NCBI GenBank assembly: GCA_964427155.1 | Contig: CAYRSC010000025.1 | Span: forward strand, 32,997-96,996 | Source of the DNA: Desulfothermus sp964427155 | Lineage (GTDB): Bacteria > Desulfobacterota > Desulfovibrionia > Desulfovibrionales > Desulfothermaceae | Direction of reading: 5' to 3' | DNA length: 64,000 bases | In this document: one piece after another, positions 59,456-64,000 of the stretch | How the letters are laid out: each line of letters begins with the position of its first letter | Position numbering within the stretch: position 1 is the first letter of the stretch | The notes under the pieces: generated by a model | Databases searched by the model: none | What the model was told of the DNA's origin: nothing | The model's input: only the letters and a program-made list of their open reading frames with translations | Position numbers and translations under genes: made by a program

Positions 59456-59974
59456 ATGAAGGCCATTGTGGTATTTCCAGGGAACCACCTTATAAAAAGG
59501 GTGGTGGTGAAAGTATCCTTTTTTATTCTGGGAAGGGCGCTTCAAAGTGCATCTATGTTTGACCCAACCATAAGGAAAGAGTTGTCCCCGTGGGAAGATG
59601 GTTATACCATAAAGATGGAAGTATTGCCAAAAGGACCAGTGATGGGATGGAGAAAACACAAGGGGACATTAAAATATGTGGGAGGGAGTATTAGTAATGC
59701 CAATCTGGAGATAAGGTTCAAGAACCTGACTTCTGCATTTTTATTAATGACCCCACAGGTGGGAGTGGCGCAGGGGTTTGCGGAAAATCGCATGAGTGTC
59801 AAGGGAGACCTATCTCACTCTATCGTATTTGTAAGGATATTGAATGTAGTTATTTCATATCTTTATCCTGATTTTATAGCAAATAGACTTTTGAAAGAGA
59901 TCCCACCTCTACCCTATCGAAAATACTATAGGAGGGCATATTTATATCTAATAGGTATTCCCTTTGGAAAGTAA
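59456..59974 (+). CDS. SCP2-like sterol-carrier-domain protein (tentative)
   Basis: A 172-residue soluble protein. The middle, WEDGYTIKMEVLPKGPVMGW then GTLKYVGGSISNANLEIRFK, LLMTPQVGVAQGFAENRMSV and GDLSHSIVFVRILNVVISYL, has the alternating strands and final helix of SCP2 sterol-carrier domains, which bind lipids or acyl chains. The assignment rests on pattern only. The first 55 residues (KAIVVFPGNHLIKRVVV) are unusual. It is upstream of an alcohol dehydrogenase and an aldehyde oxidoreductase (30 and 1 bases apart), so it may present a hydrophobic substrate to them. The ribosome site is GGGAGGGAACTACCTT. Confidence 0.65.
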   Translation: MKAIVVFPGNHLIKRVVVKVSFFILGRALQSASMFDPTIRKELSPWEDGYTIKMEVLPKGPVMGWRKHKGTLKYVGGSISNANLEIRFKNLTSAFLLMTPQVGVAQGFAENRMSVKGDLSHSIVFVRILNVVISYLYPDFIANRLLKEIPPLPYRKYYRRAYLYLIGIPFGK

Positions 59975-60004
59975 TTAATTCTGATCTAAAAAGGAGCAAA
60001 AGAG

Positions 60005-61198
60005 ATGTTACCATCTTATTATGAATTCTTTTCTCCTGTCAAAATTATATCAGGGAAAAGGGCAATAGATAATCTTCCCCATGAGCTGGAGGAATTGCAG
60101 GCGAAAAAACCCCTCATCATAACAGATAAAGGGATAGTATTAACTGGTGCAATAGATCTAGTAAAATCTCTCTTTAAGGAATACCACAGAGAAATACCTG
60201 TAATATACGACGATACTCCGCCAGACTCTTCCACCTCTGTGGTTATGGAAATAACAGATATATACAAAAATGCAGGATGTGACAGTATAGTGGCAATAGG
60301 AGGTGGCTCAGTAATAGATACCGCAAAGGGGGTAAACATCCTCGTATCAGAGGGGGAAAAAGACCTTATGAAATTTGCGGGGGCAAATATATTAAAGAAT
60401 CCCTTAAACCCCCTTGTTGTAATACCCACCACTTCAGGCACTGGTTCGGAAGTAACGTTGGTGGCCATGATATACAATGAAGAAAAAGGGGTAAAGATGG
60501 CCTTTAGTTCCCCTTATCTTCTGCCCAGGGTGGCCATCTTAGACCCCAGGATGACCATATCCCTTCCCCCTCCACTCACTGCCTCAACTGCCATGGATGC
60601 CCTTACTCATGCCATAGAGGCCTATATCTGCATCCAGAAAAACCCCTTGAGCGATGCCTATGCCACTGCGGCGATAGAACTCATCCGGAAGAATCTATTT
60701 TCTGCCCTCCAGGATGGAAAGGACCAAAAAGCGAGATTGGCCCTGGCAAATGCTGCTACCATGGCGGGAGTGGCATTTTCCAATTCCATGGTGGGGATGG
60801 TGCATTCTTTGGGTCATGCAGTGGGAGGGGTGTGCAGACTACCCCATGGAATCGCAATGTCTATCTTCCTCCCCTATGGGATGCATTATAATCTGGAGGC
60901 AAGGGAGGAGGAGCTAGCCAGGCTCCTATTATATCTGGGAGGGGATGAAGAATATGTGAGGACCCCTAAAGAGCAAAGGGCAGAGAGAAGCATAGAGATG
61001 GTGCTTGAGATGCGAGATAAGCTCCATACCATATGCGGGATTCCCAGGAGTCTCAAGGAGGCAGGGGTGAAAGAGGAATTATTACCCACCATTGCAAGGT
61101 ATGCCATAGACGATCCATCCATTTTATTCAATCCCAGAGAAATGGACTTTGATACTGCCCTATCTATCTTAAAAAACGCCCACAGGGGAGAATTGTAA
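60005..61198 (+). CDS. Iron-containing alcohol dehydrogenase (group III)
   Basis: NAD(P)-dependent oxidation or reduction of primary alcohols with an Fe2+ cofactor. It has 397 residues. The N-terminal nucleotide domain has the family G-G-G-S loop in IVAIGGGSVIDTAKGVNILV, then VVIPTTSGTGSEVTLVAMI, and the metal site residues are in AMDALTHAIEAYICIQ and VGMVHSLGHAVGGVCRLPHG (Asp and three His). It is one base upstream of the AOR gene (overlapping ribosome site), strongly suggesting aldehyde channelling between the two enzymes: alcohol to aldehyde, then acid with ferredoxin reduction, or the reverse. The substrate is unknown. Confidence 0.93.
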   Translation: MLPSYYEFFSPVKIISGKRAIDNLPHELEELQAKKPLIITDKGIVLTGAIDLVKSLFKEYHREIPVIYDDTPPDSSTSVVMEITDIYKNAGCDSIVAIGGGSVIDTAKGVNILVSEGEKDLMKFAGANILKNPLNPLVVIPTTSGTGSEVTLVAMIYNEEKGVKMAFSSPYLLPRVAILDPRMTISLPPPLTASTAMDALTHAIEAYICIQKNPLSDAYATAAIELIRKNLFSALQDGKDQKARLALANAATMAGVAFSNSMVGMVHSLGHAVGGVCRLPHGIAMSIFLPYGMHYNLEAREEELARLLLYLGGDEEYVRTPKEQRAERSIEMVLEMRDKLHTICGIPRSLKEAGVKEELLPTIARYAIDDPSILFNPREMDFDTALSILKNAHRGEL

Positions 61199-61199
61199 T

Positions 61200-63044
61200 A
61201 TGAGAGAAAATACAATTACGGGCACATCCAATCGGATATTAGAGGTGGATCTGGAAAGGAGGAGCTTTGATATAATCACTATCTCGCTGGAAGATAGAAA
61301 ACTCTATTTGGGAGCCAAAGGACTGGGCTTGAGGCTCTTACATGAGAGACTATCCCCTGGTATTGATCCCCTTTCACCTGAAAACATAATAATCTTTATG
61401 CCAGGGGTAATGATGGGCACGGGATTTCCCTGTTCCAATAGATTTCACGCCATTTCTAAATCACCCCTCACTGGAATAATAACCACCTCATCCTGTGGTG
61501 GTCCCTTTGGTCTTCATCTAAAGACAGGGGGCTGGGATGGACTCATCCTAAAGGGGGCAAGTGCAGAACCTGTGTGGCTGGAGGTCACTGCAGAAGGGAT
61601 AAGGTTTCATGATGGTCATGCATACTGGGGGATGAATACAGGAGAATTTCAAAGGGCTATGGACCTTGTAGGGGCAGGAGAGGTGGTTATTGGACCTGCA
61701 GGGGAAAGGCTGGTTAGAATAGCCAATATACGATCAGGACACCGCTTTCTGGGAAGGGGAGGACTGGGAGCAGTCCTTGGATCTAAAAAGGTAAAGGCCA
61801 TAATAGCCAGGGGTGGGAGCTACAAAATAGTGCCATCCAGGCCCTCGCTATTTCAAAAGACAAAAGATAGGGCCCTTAGGTATATAAACTCAAACGAAAT
61901 AACATCCTATCTCTATAGGCGATATGGTACAAGGGCAAATGTCCTCCTCAACAACAATGCAGAGATCTTACCTGTAAGGAATTTTAAAAGGGGCAGTGAC
62001 CATAGGGCATATAAGATATCAGGGGAGGAGATAAGGGAGAGATTCTTTGTGTCACCATCTCCATGTGCAAAATGTGCAATAAGATGTGGACAAAAAGGAT
62101 TGTTTGGGGGAAAGATGCTCCAGGTCCCCGAGTATGAGACCACTGCCCTGCTGGGCTCTAACCTGGAGATATTTGCTCCAGAAGTCATTGCTAGATGGAA
62201 CCACCTTGCAGCAGAACTGGGACTGGATACCATCTCTCTGGGAAATATTCTAGGATGGTATATGGAAGCAGGTGAAAAAGGTCTTCTCCCCTGTGAGATT
62301 GGCTTTGGGGAAGAGAGGGGCATAGATAGGGTCATTGAGGATATTGGACAGGGAAGAGGTATTGGAGGAGAACTGGGCAGAGGAGTAAGGTATCTATCAG
62401 ACAAATACGGGGGAAAGGGATTTGCAATGCACATAAAGGGAATGGAGATGCCTGGATATGACCCCAGAGGGAGCTTTGGGCAAGCCCTCTCCTATGCTGT
62501 GGCAAACAGGGGCGCGTGTCATCTCTCTGCCTTTCTGGTGGCCATGGATGTGTATTTTCGTTTTTTAAATCCAAAAAGTGCGTGGGCAAAGGCCAGGTAT
62601 GTAAGATTCTTTGAATCCCTCACTGCAGTTATAAATTCCCTCCAGGTATGTCAATTTACCATGTTTGCCTATGTCCTGGAATCTCCTCTCGCCAGATATA
62701 CCCCCCAAGTGCTTTTGGGACTATTTATGGAAAATTTTCCCATTCTTGCCATACCCCTTATAGACTTTGGTCTATACCGGGATATGTGGAGGGCAGTAAC
62801 TGGGATTAAGATCTCCCGTGGAGATTTTTTGAGGGCAGGTGACAGGATAGTAGTATTGGAAAGGGTCCTGAACTGCAGGGAGGGGATAAGCTCCTCTGAG
62901 GACACCCTCCCCCCCAGGATAATGGAAGAGACAGAAAAAAATATCCCCCTCCAATCAATGCTAAAGGAATATTACCACTTACGGGGATATGACGAAAAGG
63001 GGGTTCCCACCCCCTCTACTTTAAAGAACCTAAAGATTACATAA
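61200..63044 (+). CDS. Aldehyde:ferredoxin oxidoreductase (tungsten-type AOR family)
   Basis: Tungstopterin/[4Fe-4S] enzyme interconverting aldehydes and acids with ferredoxin. It has 614 residues, the AOR size. Domain 1 contains FPCSNRFHAISKSPLTGIIT, SSCGGPFGLHLKTGGWDGLI and IGPAGERLVRIANI, with the pterin phosphate region in GRGGLGAVLGSKKVKAII. Cluster ligands are in PCAKCAIRCGQKGLF (C-x2-C-x3-C) and the fourth Cys is in NSLQVCQFTMFAY (about 483). LGLDTISLGNILGWYMEAGE and VANRGACHLSAFL are further family blocks. It ends a three-gene operon. A MoeA-PBP cofactor gene is 20 kb away. Confidence 0.93.
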   Translation: MRENTITGTSNRILEVDLERRSFDIITISLEDRKLYLGAKGLGLRLLHERLSPGIDPLSPENIIIFMPGVMMGTGFPCSNRFHAISKSPLTGIITTSSCGGPFGLHLKTGGWDGLILKGASAEPVWLEVTAEGIRFHDGHAYWGMNTGEFQRAMDLVGAGEVVIGPAGERLVRIANIRSGHRFLGRGGLGAVLGSKKVKAIIARGGSYKIVPSRPSLFQKTKDRALRYINSNEITSYLYRRYGTRANVLLNNNAEILPVRNFKRGSDHRAYKISGEEIRERFFVSPSPCAKCAIRCGQKGLFGGKMLQVPEYETTALLGSNLEIFAPEVIARWNHLAAELGLDTISLGNILGWYMEAGEKGLLPCEIGFGEERGIDRVIEDIGQGRGIGGELGRGVRYLSDKYGGKGFAMHIKGMEMPGYDPRGSFGQALSYAVANRGACHLSAFLVAMDVYFRFLNPKSAWAKARYVRFFESLTAVINSLQVCQFTMFAYVLESPLARYTPQVLLGLFMENFPILAIPLIDFGLYRDMWRAVTGIKISRGDFLRAGDRIVVLERVLNCREGISSSEDTLPPRIMEETEKNIPLQSMLKEYYHLRGYDEKGVPTPSTLKNLKIT

Positions 63045-63065
63045 AAAGCATAAAATTCTAACTAC

Positions 63066-63647
63066 CTATCTACCCAGAAGCTTCTCCTTTAGGTCCTTCT
63101 GAACGGGATTATCAGAGAGCCATATCCCAAAGAGGGCCTGTTTAAAGTCCACGCCCTCAATTACCTTTAACATCTTTCCATTTTTATAGGCCTCCACCCC
63201 CTTTCCCGGCACATATACAAGGTCAAATACATCTCCCCTCTTTATGGGCTCACATTTAAATACTGAAATAAAATCATCTATCCTCTTCTCCAATCCCTTT
63301 AAGTGTCCATGAGTAGATTTTTCAAAACCCTCTCTGGTGGCCTTTTCCATATTATGACTACTTATGAGCCTGGAGACAATGCAGAGCCTCAGGGCCACAG
63401 GGGTGTCAGGAGAGAGTATCTCCTGGACCGAAGAGGTACGGTGGGGAAGATAAAGGCCAGCCACATATAGACTCAAAAAAAACTTCTTCCTTATCCCGGC
63501 CCCATTTAGATACAAAACCTTCTTGCCGCACGGTATGGATTCGGGTAAAACCACCCCTCCCACCTTCATGGCCATTGAGCTAACTGGGAGAAAGGTGCAG
63601 CACAGCAGCATTACAACCATCTTTCTCAAAAAGGATATCCTCTTCAT
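63066..63647 (-). CDS. Secreted chalcone-isomerase-like protein
   Basis: A 193-residue protein with a signal peptide (MKRISFLRKMVVMLLCCTFL, cleavage near SSMA) and a domain of the bacterial chalcone-isomerase-like family (PF16036 type): LYLNGAGIRKKFFLSLYVAG, LYLPHRTSSVQEILSPDTPV, ISSHNMEKATREGFEKSTHG, KRGDVFDLVYVPGKG and FKQALFGIWLSDNPVQKDLK. The bacterial members are periplasmic, and most lack the plant catalytic residues; their role is unknown, possibly lipid binding. It is convergent with AOR, 21 bases apart. Confidence 0.87.
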   Translation of the reverse strand: MKRISFLRKMVVMLLCCTFLPVSSMAMKVGGVVLPESIPCGKKVLYLNGAGIRKKFFLSLYVAGLYLPHRTSSVQEILSPDTPVALRLCIVSRLISSHNMEKATREGFEKSTHGHLKGLEKRIDDFISVFKCEPIKRGDVFDLVYVPGKGVEAYKNGKMLKVIEGVDFKQALFGIWLSDNPVQKDLKEKLLGR

Positions 63648-64000
63648 TCCTAAACCTCCTGCTTTGTGATTCTGGTTGTCAAAATTTTCCTGTAATGCCC
63701 TAGCCTTAATAAAATCTGTCCTCCTTATTTAAAGCAACGCTCCTTCCCTTATCCAAGATGTGGACAAAAAAGGGCACATCTTTCCCTCTGGAATCCCCCT
63801 TGGTCACAAGGGGTTCTCACATAAAGGTCCCACGTGCCAGATCACCCCTTAACCCTTTTCTATGATTAATTCAACGTACTCTACTTACCCTCCTTTTCAT
63901 CTCCTCCAAATCTTAACTCCACTTCTCTAATATGTCCAATGGTTTTGAAATCCCTGCAAGGAAATACGGCTAATTATTGTTTGTCTCTTTACACAGGGGG
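63648..64000. other. Non-coding stretch at the window end
   Basis: No gene with a credible start is visible in these 353 bases. Two hairpins without T tracts lie at 63755-63782 (8-bp stem) and 63796-63813 (CCCCTTG / CAAGGGG). Minus-strand codons at the very end stay open for 23 codons from the edge to a stop near 63930, which could be the last residues of a gene beyond the window, but this cannot be supported. Confidence 0.4.

Noticed and set aside
63755..63782. Hairpin near the window end (8-bp stem) considered as a terminator
   Set aside because: No T run follows on either strand and no gene ends next to it.
63796..63813. CCCCTTG/CAAGGGG inverted repeat
   Set aside because: No T tract and no clear promoter context; too short to call an operator.
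1..64000. CRISPR array, insertion sequence, prophage or rRNA
   Set aside because: No regularly spaced repeats, transposase-like or phage-structural proteins, or rRNA-like sequence were seen.

Overview
The window is gene-dense chromosomal DNA of an anaerobic, autotrophy-capable bacterium. Codon use is rich in AGG/AGA arginine and ATA isoleucine, which together with two Hsp20 proteins and tungsten/molybdenum-type enzymes suggests a thermophile. The gene content (acetyl-CoA synthase/corrinoid protein operon with RACo-type activators, methylene-THF reductase next to QmoAB/HdrA-type flavoproteins, LL-diaminopimelate aminotransferase, DUF3786, tungsten-type aldehyde oxidoreductase) fits a sulfate- or sulfur-metabolising Desulfobacterota/Thermodesulfobacteria-like lineage. 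The species cannot be named from sequence alone. No insertion sequence, prophage, CRISPR array or rRNA was seen.

Layout. 1-3.4 kb: end of a glycosyltransferase, then a proteostasis group (HtrA/DegP, HtpX, Hsp20). 3.4-9.8 kb: a stand-alone RACo-like ASKHA protein, an internally duplicated membrane protein of unknown function, a degenerate receiver-TPR protein, isocitrate dehydrogenase and a DUF3786 protein. 9.9-22.2 kb (minus strand): a Wood-Ljungdahl carbonyl-branch operon read from 22.2 down to 9.9 kb: two CooC-type nickel ATPases, a PrmA-like methyltransferase, a RACo-like protein lacking its ferredoxin domain, a full RACo/AcsV, acsD, acsB, acsC, acsE. The CODH catalytic subunit (acsA/cooS) is absent. 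22.5-26.9 kb (plus strand, divergent): metV, metF and two QmoA/QmoB-like genes, the second carrying a fused MvhD domain, which look like an electron-supply module for methylene-THF reductase.

27-36 kb: an orphan receiver protein, then a long minus-strand run reading from 35.9 down to 27.6 kb: XRE-cupin regulator, acyl-CoA synthetase, pdxJ, acpS, nnr, tsaE, aspartate kinase, citramalate synthase. 36-40 kb: serB, a DUF2156 protein, a MATE transporter and tRNA-Lys(CTT). 40-50 kb (plus): a moeA-PBP fusion, transaldolase-like aldolase, dapL, DUF2905, asnS, a eukaryotic-type UDP-glucose pyrophosphorylase and an M16C metalloprotease. 50-55.5 kb (plus): hsp20, htpG, fliJ, motE, truA, panC, panD. 55.7-59.2 kb (minus): trpS, a site-2 protease, a diadenylate cyclase-YbbR fusion, DUF2914. 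59.4-63.6 kb: an SCP2-like protein, iron-dependent alcohol dehydrogenase and aldehyde:ferredoxin oxidoreductase, ending with a convergent secreted chalcone-isomerase-like protein.

Together the central 17 kb encodes the reduction of methylene-THF to methyl-THF (metVF plus flavoproteins), methyl transfer to the corrinoid protein (acsE, acsCD), repair of inactivated cobalt (RACo proteins), nickel loading (CooC) and acetyl-CoA assembly (acsB). The most novel points are the MetVF-QmoAB-like arrangement without an HdrBC or QmoC partner, the ferredoxin-less RACo paralogue beside a normal one, and the long charged tail on AcsD.
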